The notes: generated from the letters alone by a model not told the origin. A DNA stretch of 64,000 bases from Bacteroidota bacterium (GCA_021815405.1 JAKAGV010000002.1:124001-188000), one strand, 5' to 3'. Counted from the first letter of the stretch, positions 14,883 to 24,356 are shown. Numbers and translations are program-made.

Positions 14883-16537
14883 GGTTGCCAGAACTCCATT
14901 GTAATATTGCTTAAATCAACCTGCTGTAGGTGATCGAATTTATTAGTATTGGAAGCATCAAAATTTTTCACCGCCTGCAGCGTATTAATACTAATAAAAT
15001 TCTTTCTATTCGCATTCAGCCAATCGCTCGCCGTATTCAGCGGTATTCCTCGGCTCAAGCCCAATGTAGTCGTAAAAAATCCTGGATAAGAAAAGCTGTG
15101 CGCCACAGAATCAATATGATAGTGAACTCCTCCCGATATTATTTTATCGTTTACCAAATCATAATATTGCCTGTCCGCATATACAAATCTTTCTCCAATC
15201 TTAAAAGCATCGCTTCCCGGCAGTGTTATTTGTCCGCTCTCAAAATACGGATAACTGAACCATTCCACTATTTTTTCTCTCTTGCTTAAAAGATAATCCA
15301 GTATTGAATTATTTCCCGAAAACAAAGAAGTCTCCGTTAATTGATCAATATTTTTAAGCTGGTTCTCCTGCATCGCCTTGTTGTTATCGTCCACTATCTT
15401 TTTGTAATTAATAAGTGAAGAAGTAGCAATCAAATCCCTCAATCCAAATTTCTTTATCCCATCAATATTTACTACTGGAAACGACAACCCGAACTTAGAA
15501 AGATAAGAAGATTGGCTCGCGATAAGTGAATTTAAAAAATTAAGCGCAAAATAATTCTTTACCTCAAAATCTGAGATCGAAAGATTTTCACTTAATCGAT
15601 TATCGGCAACTATCGAATATTTATCGCTTCCATCTGCATTTTTCGAAAGATCCTCAAAATTAATCCACCCGCTTACCGCATTATTACTTATCGGTGATTG
15701 ATAATTTTTAAAAGAAAAAGGTTTCGGGCGTATTACAAACCTGTTCCGCGCCAATCCATCTTTCGTGGTTGTTGTTTCGGTAAACACCTGGTAAAAATCT
15801 TTATCGATACAACTTGAAATATAATTGTAAATCGGACCGGTAAACGTTGTTAGATTAACATCGAATAAATATTCTCCGTCCAAAAAAGTAAAATCCATCA
15901 AGGGTTTATTGTTGATGTCAACAAATTGGTTCGAGAAGAATGTTTGTGGCGTAAAATCTCCGCCCATCTGCACATGCGTTGCCGGCATATTCTCTAATAT
16001 GTATTTTACTGCTTCCTGCGGTCTATTCACAAATGGACTCTTTCCGTCTTTAGTTAAACCCCTCATCCAACTAAAGAATTGCACCCTGTCTCCAAGCTGC
16101 GCTTTTATTTGGGCGTTTGCCGAAAGTATCGGACTATTAATAATATTATCTCTCAATAATAATTTCGGCAGCAGCATCGAGCAATTTACTACAAGCATCC
16201 TGGAAGAAGTATCTTTATTTACAACTATGCTTGGATAGACTTGATCGACAAATCCAAGGAATGAATGAATAGGCGAAGTTCTATCCATCTTCACCGAAAT
16301 TACAGAATTGATTTTGATTTTTTGCCGCCAGTAATTTATAAAAGCGTTGGTTGTTATAGTGGTAATGCCCAGCTTATCAAGCGCTGGGTTTAAAACTAAA
16401 TTCAAAGTTCCCACTGGCTGCGTTACTGAATTTGAAGAGCGAATAGATTGAACGAAAGGAGAAAGATCATCGCTGGCGCCTGCCGCCGGATAAAATAAAA
16501 GCACTTCCGGTAATATATGTCTTTCCCAACTTGGCAT
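14879..16537 (-). CDS. Baseplate hub protein, gp27/gpD-like (552 aa)
   Basis: Length and position between tape measure and spike are those of the hub. The N-terminus has beta-barrel-like segments (INSVISVKMDRTSPIHSFLGFVDQ), and the C-terminus contains GGVHYHIDSVAHSFSYPGFFTTTLGLSRG, a pattern shared by late-control D/gp27-type hubs that bind tube and spike. The middle is Asn/Ser-rich and variable. It overlaps the tape measure gene by one base. The call rests mainly on order plus the C-terminal signature. Confidence 0.65.
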   Translation of the reverse strand: MPSWERHILPEVLLFYPAAGASDDLSPFVQSIRSSNSVTQPVGTLNLVLNPALDKLGITTITTNAFINYWRQKIKINSVISVKMDRTSPIHSFLGFVDQVYPSIVVNKDTSSRMLVVNCSMLLPKLLLRDNIINSPILSANAQIKAQLGDRVQFFSWMRGLTKDGKSPFVNRPQEAVKYILENMPATHVQMGGDFTPQTFFSNQFVDINNKPLMDFTFLDGEYLFDVNLTTFTGPIYNYISSCIDKDFYQVFTETTTTKDGLARNRFVIRPKPFSFKNYQSPISNNAVSGWINFEDLSKNADGSDKYSIVADNRLSENLSISDFEVKNYFALNFLNSLIASQSSYLSKFGLSFPVVNIDGIKKFGLRDLIATSSLINYKKIVDDNNKAMQENQLKNIDQLTETSLFSGNNSILDYLLSKREKIVEWFSYPYFESGQITLPGSDAFKIGERFVYADRQYYDLVNDKIISGGVHYHIDSVAHSFSYPGFFTTTLGLSRGIPLNTASDWLNANRKNFISINTLQAVKNFDASNTNKFDHLQQVDLSNITMEFWQP

Positions 16538-18921
16538 TAATGTGCAACGCTATTTTGGATCGCATGTACTGGAATGTCGGGAGCCATTCCCGGGTAAACC
16601 ACCTTAATTCCTTTATCTAAATTATCATTTAATTTTCCTATAACAGTTCCCACGGTATCCATTACGATTCCTAATTTGCTTAATTGATCGGTCAATGTAG
16701 GTGCATTTCCACTGTTCTCCATTAAGCCATTATATGGATTAAATTCACTTGCTTTTTTCTTAAACTCTGGACTTATACTTGGTGACTCATCTACTTTAAT
16801 TCCCATCTTGCTATATTCGCGTTTGAAAAAATCTAGCGCTTTCGTTTCCAACTCTAAGAACTCTTTGGTAAGTTTGGCTCTTGCATCCGTGTCCGCGCTT
16901 ATTTTTCTAAAACCCTCTAGCCAATCAGATTGCATTTTGAAGACCAAAGTTCTCCATGCATCCGCAATCTCATTCTGCTTGGCTTTGATTTCTGCCATCA
17001 TCTTTTCTGTTTCAGACTTCGCGTTCTTTGCCTCATTTGTAAACCCGATCAGCGCCTCCCGGCTCTCTCTTAATTTCTTTACTTTCTCTTCCTCTGTAAG
17101 ATTACTGTCATTTATTGCTTTGGTTTTAGCTTTCAACTCTTCCTCAAATCTGTCCAGTGTCATCCAAACAGTTTCGGTTACCGGCTTCCCATGCTGCAGA
17201 ACTAAATTCCCTTGCTGATCGGTTTTATTCCGTGTAATATATCTTCCTCCCGTAATTATATCTCTTAATTCCGGTATCATTCCTTCCGGTGCGTTCGGCA
17301 TCAAAGAATTTAGTTCCCAATAAGCCATGCCTGCATTACCGCCCGCGTCTGCTCTTATCTGGTTTAATATTCTTATCAAATTATTTCCGCTGTAAATTCC
17401 GCCCTTCATCATTTCATTGAATGATTCAATATTATTCGTTCCCATCGCCCTAAATAAAAACGACAATTGTGCATCGCTTCTCGGCTGCATTATATCTTGA
17501 AGATTAGCTAAGGTTACATTTCCCAAATCAGAAATCCTACCATAAGGAGATGTCTTCCCAAACAATAATTCCGGAATACTGGCAAAAACATTTCCATTTT
17601 TTGCGTCCGCATTAATGTTTAATTGCAATTGCTTCTCGTTTATTTCCTTTATCGCATTCAGAACATCTACTATTCTTTCCGGGTTCACTCCTGGACCGTA
17701 AAGTTCTCGTGCAAATTGCTGTCCTTGCCTCAATCCGCCGATATCATAATCTGTGCCAGTAACGCGTCCGGATAAATTTAGTTGATAAATCTCTTGCGGT
17801 GATAATCCCATCGCCGTTGCAAACGTAGTTTGCTCGCCATACAATCCTTTGTTCCATGTTCCGAGTGTATCCGCAAAACTTGCCCGCATTGCCATTTCTT
17901 CTTCGGGTGCATAACCCAAACCAAGACTTCCAAGCGCTCCTCTTCCTAATCGTGCCCGTAATCGTGCTCTTAAAACATCATAGTTCGAAGCTGCGCCAAC
18001 TGCATTGCTCATCATTCCGTAGTTTTGATTAAGGAATTTTAATTGCTCTTCTGTCTGTGCTGTTTCGGGTATTCCCATAATGTTAGCTATTTGTCCCGCA
18101 ATCATACCTCCCCCCGCTCCACCTGCTGCCATACCCAGTGGACCGCCAAAACTACCTGCAATCATTCCAATTATAGTCCCGGCAAGCTGGTAATCTCTTT
18201 GCCTATTTTGTACCGTTTCAAAAGTCTGGAATCTTTGTTCTTGTGAGTACATGCCCATCGGTGAAGTTAAATCAAACGCTGTCATTCCCCGCGCTTCTAT
18301 TTCCGCACCGCTCCGGATGTAGCTTAATACTGAATTAACGCCTAAATAACCCGCGCCGAATATTCCCGCTTTCTTTAGTGTGTCATAAAAACTCTGCGCT
18401 TCATTTCCCGTATCCTTAAAGCCTTTTGATATATCCTGTAATTTCTGTTTTAAGAAATCAATATTATTTCCAACATCTCCTTTAGCGTCCTGAATGGCCG
18501 CCCTTATCATTTCAAGATGCTCTTTGTCAAGCCTTAAGAAATCAGAAGCGTCCCCTACCATATCCTCTCCCGCTTGCCCCGCTCCAAACTTCATCCGCTC
18601 GAACTTTCGAATATATTTATTAACCTGTGCTTTGGTTAAGCTGCCGGTTGATAAGTCTACATTCAAATCCTCTATTATATCTTTTATCGATCCGTTAAAT
18701 CCCTCAAATATTCCTGCATTATATTTTAACCATTCGGGAATTTGCTGTATCTGCTGTGGAGAAAGTCCCTGCTGAAATCCCGGGCTGCTAACTACGCCCC
18801 CCACCTGTTGTGTTATTTGGTTGGGTATATTCTGAAGATTCTGCGCAAGCTCGTTTACCCCCTCTATTTGCGGAAGTATCCTCGCCCTTATATCAAAACC
18901 TAAATTTGTCGTCTCGTCCAT
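16537..18921 (-). CDS. Tail tape measure protein (794 aa)
   Basis: Long, helical, with a Gly/Ala-rich hydrophobic segment near residues 245-285 (LAGTIIGMIAGSFGGPLGMA) and coiled-coil stretches toward the C-terminus (KTKAINDSNLTEEEKVKKL). It follows the frameshifted chaperone with the stop and start overlapping as TAATG, the standard chaperone-tape measure junction. By the usual proportionality its length would predict a tail of roughly 120 nm. No lytic transglycosylase domain is apparent. Confidence 0.85.
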   Translation of the reverse strand: MDETTNLGFDIRARILPQIEGVNELAQNLQNIPNQITQQVGGVVSSPGFQQGLSPQQIQQIPEWLKYNAGIFEGFNGSIKDIIEDLNVDLSTGSLTKAQVNKYIRKFERMKFGAGQAGEDMVGDASDFLRLDKEHLEMIRAAIQDAKGDVGNNIDFLKQKLQDISKGFKDTGNEAQSFYDTLKKAGIFGAGYLGVNSVLSYIRSGAEIEARGMTAFDLTSPMGMYSQEQRFQTFETVQNRQRDYQLAGTIIGMIAGSFGGPLGMAAGGAGGGMIAGQIANIMGIPETAQTEEQLKFLNQNYGMMSNAVGAASNYDVLRARLRARLGRGALGSLGLGYAPEEEMAMRASFADTLGTWNKGLYGEQTTFATAMGLSPQEIYQLNLSGRVTGTDYDIGGLRQGQQFARELYGPGVNPERIVDVLNAIKEINEKQLQLNINADAKNGNVFASIPELLFGKTSPYGRISDLGNVTLANLQDIMQPRSDAQLSFLFRAMGTNNIESFNEMMKGGIYSGNNLIRILNQIRADAGGNAGMAYWELNSLMPNAPEGMIPELRDIITGGRYITRNKTDQQGNLVLQHGKPVTETVWMTLDRFEEELKAKTKAINDSNLTEEEKVKKLRESREALIGFTNEAKNAKSETEKMMAEIKAKQNEIADAWRTLVFKMQSDWLEGFRKISADTDARAKLTKEFLELETKALDFFKREYSKMGIKVDESPSISPEFKKKASEFNPYNGLMENSGNAPTLTDQLSKLGIVMDTVGTVIGKLNDNLDKGIKVVYPGMAPDIPVHAIQNSVAH

Positions 18922-19270
18922 TAAATATTTACTACCTTAATTCCTTGTTTCAGCATTTTCTGCAGCTCTTCATTAATTTCTCTGTCATAGTTCGGATTAA
19001 GTAACCTGCTTCTCTCTATCTCTTCCTTTATCGGGTCGCCTGAATATTCTTGTATATAGCTTTCTCCTAAATCATCAACAAAATCCTCGTATATCTGTTC
19101 TTGTGTCGCCGTTAAATAAACCGGGTCATTGCTGCTTAGATTATATTTTCTCTTCCACCACTTAATTACATCTGTAGCCTGCTGTTTAATCCTCTGCTGA
19201 AATTCCTCATCAATTAACCGTTTGTCTTTACTTAAAGCTGCAAGCCTTCTGAGCTTTGCAATTTTTTTTT
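18921..19270 (-). CDS. Frameshift extension of the tail assembly chaperone (-1 frame)
   Basis: From the A9 tract an open -1 frame continues for about 113 residues (IAKLRRLAALSKDKRLIDEE ... KQGIKVVNI) and ends exactly at the tape measure start. It has no start codon or ribosome-binding site of its own, so it can only be made by slippage, giving a fusion of about 272 residues. The sequence is protein-like and rich in charged helices (DDLGESYIQEY, EEIERSRLL). This is the gpGT-type arrangement of tailed phages. Confidence 0.8.
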
Positions 19271-19738
19271 AGAACTCTCTGTGCTTTTTCTTATTAGCTT
19301 TACAATCTCTTTCATTTTGCTTTCGCTTTGCTTCTCGAAATCAAAGTCTTTAGGCTTTTCCACACACATTACAATTGCAAAACCATAGTCATATAGCTGA
19401 TTGAATTCTCTCTGCAGATTTGCAAAAACGAAATAAGTATTTCCACTGTAAAGTTCATTCCCTAATTTTATATATTCATCAATCTTGTCTTTATCATTGG
19501 CTAACACTTGCAGCTCTTCTCTCTTTCTCTCTAGCTCATCTCCAAACTTCTTTTTCAAAAAATCTTCATGCTTCTGATAAGCATTTGCTATCGCTACTTC
19601 AAACTCGCTTACTTTATCAATCCCGCCCAGCAGCTCTGCCATTTTATTTTTAATCTGCATTTCTTCAAAAATTTGCGGCTTTGCGTTAAACACAAATCTT
19701 CCTTCTGCCGTAGCTATTTCAAATTTTTCTCTTTCCAT
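19232..19738 (-). CDS. Tail assembly chaperone, zero-frame product (168 aa)
   Basis: The gene lies between tail tube and tape measure, the fixed position of gpG-type chaperones that coat the tape measure during tail assembly. The N-terminus is KFEIATAEGRFVFNAKPQIFEEM; the rest is helical with QKHEDFLKKKFGDELERKREEL. The zero frame ends 28 nt after the A9 slippery tract, in SSKKKLQSSEGLQL. Most ribosomes would make this short form and a minority the extended one. Confidence 0.8.
   Translation of the reverse strand: MEREKFEIATAEGRFVFNAKPQIFEEMQIKNKMAELLGGIDKVSEFEVAIANAYQKHEDFLKKKFGDELERKREELQVLANDKDKIDEYIKLGNELYSGNTYFVFANLQREFNQLYDYGFAIVMCVEKPKDFDFEKQSESKMKEIVKLIRKSTESSKKKLQSSEGLQL
19262..19273 (-). 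promoter_or_regulatory. Programmed -1 frameshift site (TCT followed by A9)
   Basis: The zero frame reads TCT AAA AAA AAA TTG. Nine consecutive As allow the P- and A-site tRNA-Lys to slip back one base with full re-pairing. I did not find an obvious downstream stem-loop by eye. Confidence 0.75.
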
Positions 19739-19756
19739 ATCCGTCCTTTTATTTAT

Positions 19757-19797
19757 CCTCCCCTCTCCTTACTAAGGAGAGGGGTAGGGGGTGAGGT
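19757..19797. repeat. Host-type palindromic repeat (ctctcctt/aaggagag family)
   Basis: The palindrome ctctccttactaaggagag is followed by a G-rich arm, between tube and chaperone genes. Related copies are at 43382-43429 and, inside a gene, 44959-45039. Confidence 0.7.
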
Positions 19798-20387
19798 TAA
19801 ACTACTGGTGCGCCTGCGTTAAAGCTATTATCTATCTCTGCCGGATAAGCCGCATGATCCGCCGCTGCATTCGCAAGGTCAGAGTTCTGGCTTAGCCACT
19901 GCAATCCCGTAAGCTTCTCTCGGAATATTACCTGTGCATTTATCAATGCAAGGCTCTGCGCATTCCAGTTCTGGCTTTCGCCTGCTATCCTGGCGCCTGT
20001 TAAAGCATAAAGAACAATTCCCATTAGGTTTACGTTCTCGTGCTGCGCTATTCTAACTAAAATAGTTAAGTCTGTCGTGTTCGGAAGATCCGCAACTGTC
20101 GGCAAACTGTCGTTTAAGTGCATGAAAAACATAGATTGAATTTGTGCTTGTCCTGGCATCATCATTCCCGTTACTATTTCCAACACTTTCCTTTGTCCCC
20201 ATTCCGGTACTGGTGTCTGTTGGGGGCTTTGATTAAATGAAAATCCTGTGCCTCTCGCTACTAAATTTGTCGCTCCGTCAAGCACTAAGCATTCAAGCTG
20301 ACTGCCTGACAATGCCTTAAAGTAAACATCTGGATTTTTTATGTTGCCTACCTTAATCGGTGACAACATTTTTTCTCCGTAACCCAT
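19797..20387 (-). CDS. Tail tube protein (196 aa)
   Basis: Directly downstream of the sheath gene, with length and position of a contractile tail tube. It contains the beta strands and turn typical of these proteins (VEILECLVLDGATNLV-like region at 28-45, RGTGFSFNQSPQQTPVPEWG, REKLTGLQWLSQNSDL). The tube is the channel for DNA inside the sheath. Sheath and tube genes share an almost identical leader ending AAGATAAGGAGATTT before the start, which suggests matched high translation. Confidence 0.75.
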   Translation of the reverse strand: MGYGEKMLSPIKVGNIKNPDVYFKALSGSQLECLVLDGATNLVARGTGFSFNQSPQQTPVPEWGQRKVLEIVTGMMMPGQAQIQSMFFMHLNDSLPTVADLPNTTDLTILVRIAQHENVNLMGIVLYALTGARIAGESQNWNAQSLALINAQVIFREKLTGLQWLSQNSDLANAAADHAAYPAEIDNSFNAGAPVV

Positions 20388-20419
20388 AATTAAAATCTCC
20401 TTATCTTATAAAACTCTTA

Positions 20420-20430
20420 ATTTGTTAATT
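20420..20430 (-). promoter_or_regulatory. AATTAACAAAT motif upstream of tail tube
   Basis: Variant of the recurrent AATTAACATAT motif. It overlaps the stop codon of the sheath gene and is followed by AAGATAAGGAGATTT before the tube ATG. Confidence 0.4.
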
Positions 20431-22143
20431 ATTAATTAAAACCGATAACGTGAATCCTGCGTAGTCCGTACCTTCAAGTGGCAAAATCTTTGGATTAGTT
20501 ATTACTGCATTTCCTTGTTGTACGGATGAAATCATCTGGTAATCAGTAATAAATCCGCCCTCATAATAGGTTTTAAGTATGCTCAATCCCTGCGCTCTTG
20601 CTACTGTTGCATCGTATCCGTCCGCGCCTACGCCTAATTCCATTTGATCTTTATAGCCCTCATAAACATAATCCACAATATCCCTCTGCATATTTAGATA
20701 TGTCGCTTTGTCTGTTGCGTTCCATTGTGTGGTCTGATATTGATATGTATTTACTCCCATAACAATATAAAATCCGTTCTTTCCGGTTCCCGCAACTAAT
20801 ACGCCCGCGCCTACCAAAGAAGTAGTTAAAGTTGCTTTGTTAAATTCACCCAGTGTAAATTCAACCGTAGTAGCCGAAACATTATCATTTGTGCTGTTAT
20901 GCTTCACTGAGTTTGCAGAAACCAATCCCGCATAAAATGGCGCTAAGCTTTGATATGCGTCAATTCCGTCTAATCCCATTCCCGCTAATACAACATCCTG
21001 GCTGTTTAACGTCTTTGCCCTCTGTACTGGATAATCGGAATCGCTTGTAGTTTTATTGTAATCGCCTAAAGCACATCCGGTAACTAATTTTATTGATTTC
21101 TGACTATTCCTTAGAGTCAATGTCAATGTCTTAAATACTGCATGTACTGAAGCTGTCGGAGTAAGTAAGTTTACTAACCTTATCCTGAATCCATTATAAT
21201 TTTCAAACTCTTCAAACATCTGCGGAATATCAGAGGCTATCGTGTCATAATCTCCTCCTACTGTCTCCGTTGCATCTGGCGATGTTCCTTTTGTTGCGCC
21301 TGATATAAGCTGCAGCTGTGTCTTCGCTAATGTGGTTGGAATAATACCGGTATATGTGCTTCGTGTAGCTACAAGAATGCTTCCTGAATTAATCCAGTTA
21401 ATTACATCATTAACTGTATTGGTAGCTGTAAACGTCCCTACCTGCGCATTATTTGTATCTTCCTGATATATCCTTGCATAATCCGCCGTGGCCCATGCTG
21501 TGCCTGGATTTCCCGAAAGCGTAATTTGATTATTCACTGTGTCTATTGCCGCAATCGTCAAGCTGTCTGCCGCTCCCGCTGCTGCGTTGCTTGTTACTAA
21601 TACCGTCTGGCCTACTACTAATCCCTCTACGTCATCTAATTGCAAATATGGCGAACTGGTGGATGCGTTTGCGCTCAAAAACTTTGTTAATTTGGGCGGA
21701 GTAATTGTAATTGTCGTTGTCCCGTTTGATGTTGCTATCGTAAGTTCTATATCGTTTCCTGCCGCTCCGTAAAATTGATCCGCCGGGCTTACTCCAAATG
21801 TATTAGCTGGGCTTCCCTGGTTATCTTTTATTACTGCGCTTGCTAGTGTTAATGCTGCGGAATTCAAGAAGAAAACCACTCCCGCGCCCGCGGCTTTGTG
21901 ATAGCTCATTGCTGTTGTCAGCTTGCTTACGCCGTAATAATTCTTCGCACTCTGTTCATCACTGAATGGCTTTATTACTTCATATCCCTTCTTGCCTGTC
22001 GCACTGTAGGGAATTCCTTTCTTAGCCGGCCCTAAAGCTAAAAGCACGTTAAATACCGGCAATGTGGATCCGCCTACATTTATTATTTCTACCGTTCCGT
22101 ATACTCCTGGAACTGTGTAAGTCTGTCCGTTAAATGTAAACAT
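20425..22143 (-). CDS. Tail sheath protein (572 aa)
   Basis: Contractile sheath signatures: N-terminal GQTYTVPGVYGTVEIIN; the YHKAAGAGVVFFLNSA segment; and a conserved C-terminal domain with YLNMQRDIVDYVYEGYKDQMEL and ILKTYYEGGFITDYQMI. The middle is a variable beta domain (about residues 120-260). Sheath subunits wrap the tube and contract to inject DNA. With J, gp25 and tube genes it fixes the morphotype as myovirus-like. Confidence 0.9.
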   Translation of the reverse strand: MFTFNGQTYTVPGVYGTVEIINVGGSTLPVFNVLLALGPAKKGIPYSATGKKGYEVIKPFSDEQSAKNYYGVSKLTTAMSYHKAAGAGVVFFLNSAALTLASAVIKDNQGSPANTFGVSPADQFYGAAGNDIELTIATSNGTTTITITPPKLTKFLSANASTSSPYLQLDDVEGLVVGQTVLVTSNAAAGAADSLTIAAIDTVNNQITLSGNPGTAWATADYARIYQEDTNNAQVGTFTATNTVNDVINWINSGSILVATRSTYTGIIPTTLAKTQLQLISGATKGTSPDATETVGGDYDTIASDIPQMFEEFENYNGFRIRLVNLLTPTASVHAVFKTLTLTLRNSQKSIKLVTGCALGDYNKTTSDSDYPVQRAKTLNSQDVVLAGMGLDGIDAYQSLAPFYAGLVSANSVKHNSTNDNVSATTVEFTLGEFNKATLTTSLVGAGVLVAGTGKNGFYIVMGVNTYQYQTTQWNATDKATYLNMQRDIVDYVYEGYKDQMELGVGADGYDATVARAQGLSILKTYYEGGFITDYQMISSVQQGNAVITNPKILPLEGTDYAGFTLSVLINN

Positions 22144-22172
22144 TTAAATCTCCTTATCTTATTAAAATTTCT

Positions 22173-22183
22173 ATTTGTTAATT
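22173..22183 (-). promoter_or_regulatory. AATTAACAAAT motif upstream of tail sheath
   Basis: Same variant as in front of the tube gene, 29 nt before the sheath ATG, followed by AAGATAAGGAGATTT. Confidence 0.45.
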
Positions 22184-22235
22184 AAATCTCTGTCGTCTCA
22201 ATTGACGCTTCATTGCTCAAATTCATATTGGTAGC

Positions 22236-23027
22236 TCAGCGTCCGTTAGTAACCGACGACGCGTCGGCTAATCCTCTGTAAACTTTTCTTTTCTCAAATA
22301 CATCTGCTGAATAATTATTATCCGTTGTTGTGCTGTCAACATCCCTTTTTTCCTGTATAGATTTTGCAACATTGCCCTGGCCGGTGTTATAAGCCGCGGT
22401 TATTGCTCTTTCTAATTCCTCGCCGCTTAAATTATATTTCGTTAAATAAATTCTTTTTTCCTCTAATATTGCAACCGCTTTCTTTGCACATATCATCGGA
22501 TCTTTCCATGAACCGCTGCTAATAAAATCGGGATAACTCCCGATATCCACTTGCCAAAATCCATAACCGTGGTATATGCCCCCGCGGAAATCTCCCTTCG
22601 TGAGGGCAGATATCTCATTTACATTCATTCCGCGGTTAGCATATTTTGTAATAATAAATCCTGTCTCTCTCGCCGCAATACTCCCTAACCAATCCTCCGT
22701 ATATATTTTCCCCTCTATTGCCTGCTTTACTATTCCCCCTAAATTATTATGTATCCAGCTAAGTAAATCCTTTGTGCTCTTAATAATGTTCGGTGCCGGA
22801 TGCTTTAAACTCGCAATAAATCCCCATGTAATACGCCCTACTATTCCGTCCGCCGATAACCCATGCTTAGCCTGAAATTGCTTTGTCGCTTTCTCCGTCG
22901 CCTCGTCGAACATACCGCTTGCCGGTGGATTAAGCAGTTTCTCTCCCTGCAAATAAATTTGCCATATCTTTACGGAATCTCCGCTCGATCCTAACTTTAT
23001 TACAGGATTGATAATAGTTTCTGCCAT
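22236..23027 (-). CDS. Endolysin: peptidoglycan-binding domain plus lysozyme/transglycosylase domain (263 aa)
   Basis: Residues about 8-72 are a PG_binding_1 domain (LGSSGDSVKIWQIYL, FDEATEKATKQFQAKHGLSA, DGIVGRITW). Residues about 95-245 resemble goose-type lysozyme/SLT folds: catalytic Glu near 121 in SIAARETGFI, GYGFWQVDIGSYPDF, and AAYNTGQGNV. It cleaves cell-wall glycan at lysis, or locally if virion-bound. The gene sits within the tail operon and lacks a signal peptide, so a holin or virion-associated use are both possible. Confidence 0.85.
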   Translation of the reverse strand: MAETIINPVIKLGSSGDSVKIWQIYLQGEKLLNPPASGMFDEATEKATKQFQAKHGLSADGIVGRITWGFIASLKHPAPNIIKSTKDLLSWIHNNLGGIVKQAIEGKIYTEDWLGSIAARETGFIITKYANRGMNVNEISALTKGDFRGGIYHGYGFWQVDIGSYPDFISSGSWKDPMICAKKAVAILEEKRIYLTKYNLSGEELERAITAAYNTGQGNVAKSIQEKRDVDSTTTDNNYSADVFEKRKVYRGLADASSVTNGR

Positions 23028-23227
23028 TCGCTCTGTGTTCTTTCGCCCGGTAAATGTTTAATAGTTAAATAATGCTCAAGTCTTGCCTTTACGGTCCAAT
23101 GCAGATTATTTCCGTTTATAAATGCCTGCAAACCTATCTCTACTTCCTTTTCTATCTCCTGCTCTTTGCCCTTTGCTTTCTGCTCTTCCGTTTCCAAGTT
23201 TATCTCCGTTTTATTCTTCTTACCCAT
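23000..23227 (-). CDS. Small tail-operon protein (75 aa) carrying a heptamer-repeat insertion
   Basis: The C-terminal half (GLQAFINGNNLHWTVKARLEHY) looks like a folded helical peptide; the N-terminal half is charged and low-complexity, with EEQKAKGKEQEIEKE encoded by a 7-bp periodic repeat. It overlaps both neighbours by 8-28 nt. Function unknown. Confidence 0.5.
   Translation of the reverse strand: MGKKNKTEINLETEEQKAKGKEQEIEKEVEIGLQAFINGNNLHWTVKARLEHYLTIKHLPGERTQSEWQKLLSIL
23161..23190. repeat. Heptamer-period repeat, ctttgcc/ctttgct family (in frame)
   Basis: Seven-base periodicity; encodes the KAKGKEQ-like peptide. Related to the larger copy at 49091-49134. Confidence 0.5.
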
Positions 23228-24125
23228 TGCTATTCACCGTCATATCTGATATAACTGCTTGATTTATTTCCTCCGCCGTTACCTTTGCTTTATTCTCTAA
23301 TACCAAAGCAAAAATTAAAGTGATTCCTACAATGTTTTCCCCGTGAAATGCGGGATTATAATAATCTCCCTCAATGGTAATATTTACGTTATCGGCTCCC
23401 AATTTTTTCAGCAGCAAATATAAAAACTGCTTTCTGCTCCTGAATATATTTGCTATCTCGTCTCTCCTTGCTATTCCCGCTTCCGTTATAAATGTTGCAC
23501 GTATAACATCCGTGTCCATATCTCCCATTATAGTATTTTGCTGAATATGATTCCAAATATTTCCCCAAAACCTTGCCTCCGTATTTCCGTTTATTCTCTC
23601 AATCATTACAGTATCTTTTGATATCGGTAGCAATGAGTAAGTTTTAACTATATCAATATCCTTACTCTTCTGTATCTTTTTTCCGCTTTTATCCGTCACT
23701 GAATCGAACATCTTTTGAATAACCTGCGCAACTAAATCTTTTCCATCCTTTATACTTACTGCAATGCTTGATCCCGGCGTCGCATTCCCGCCTATCGCCG
23801 CGCTGTATTCTCCTGTGTCCTGATCTCTTATTACTCCCTTATAATAATATTTCAATCCGTTCAAAACTTGTAAGACTGCAAGCGAAGTAATATTGTCATT
23901 CGTCAACTGATCAAACACAAATAGGCCGTTATAGTTGTAATTAGTTAAATTATTTATGTTCGCAAAGTAGTTGTCAATATCCTGCTGCGTTACGTCGCTT
24001 CCTGACCTTTGAAATAAATAAACCTGATAATTTGTCGGCAATGTTGCCGGTAAACTCCAAAGCAAATCTATCTCGCTTCCAAATTCGTTTGCGCTTACAT
24101 TTAATGATGCTAATGGCTGAACCAT
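23220..24125 (-). CDS. Tail terminator/neck-type structural protein, first gene of a late unit (301 aa)
   Basis: N-terminal residues 1-105 resemble a fibronectin type III-like sandwich (DLLWSLPATLPTNYQVYLFQR, LNGLKYYYKGVIRDQDTG). About 120-301 is an alpha/beta domain with GNIWNHIQQNT, FRSRKQFLYLLLKKLGADN and a final strand ENIVGITLIFALVLENK, consistent with tail-completion proteins. It lies upstream of sheath and tube and directly behind late promoter P3. The exact family is not recognised. Confidence 0.5.
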   Translation of the reverse strand: MVQPLASLNVSANEFGSEIDLLWSLPATLPTNYQVYLFQRSGSDVTQQDIDNYFANINNLTNYNYNGLFVFDQLTNDNITSLAVLQVLNGLKYYYKGVIRDQDTGEYSAAIGGNATPGSSIAVSIKDGKDLVAQVIQKMFDSVTDKSGKKIQKSKDIDIVKTYSLLPISKDTVMIERINGNTEARFWGNIWNHIQQNTIMGDMDTDVIRATFITEAGIARRDEIANIFRSRKQFLYLLLKKLGADNVNITIEGDYYNPAFHGENIVGITLIFALVLENKAKVTAEEINQAVISDMTVNSNG

Positions 24126-24159
24126 AATACCTAGTAGAAAATACAGTGTTAAATACGAA

Positions 24160-24208
24160 GGTATAATTAAATAAGATTAGCCTTTATGAAGGTTTGACTT
24201 TTGCAAAA
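24160..24208 (-). promoter_or_regulatory. Late promoter P3, upstream of tail genes
   Basis: TTTTGCAAAA joined to TCAAACCT at 24190-24208 (minus strand), 19 bp, then a TTAATTATACC box at 24160-24170. The downstream leader to the ATG at 24125 is about 30 nt. Confidence 0.65.
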
Positions 24209-24210
24209 TC

Positions 24211-24356
24211 CCCTAGTTAGGTCATTGAGTAGCCGCGGCTTTAGCCCGGCATATCGAAATGACCGGCAAAACATAAAAAATGCCGGCAATCGAAAAACTT
24301 TTTCAAAAACCGGCAAAATAACTAGGAGTTAGTATCTTTGGCTGTGTTAAACAGCC
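24211..24356. other. Structured intergenic segment between neck and tail units
   Basis: No gene between 24126 and 24415. Inverted ends cctagtta (24212-24219) and taactagg (24318-24325) bracket several nested hairpins: ggtcatt/aatgacc, three ccggcaa-type arms, a gaaaaagtttttc palindrome and, outside, ggctgt/acagcc at 24340-24356. On the minus strand some arms precede T-runs, so transcription from the 24416-25405 gene may end here. The gctttagcc core also resembles host palindromes. It could be a terminator cluster, a MITE-like insertion or a small RNA. Confidence 0.45.
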
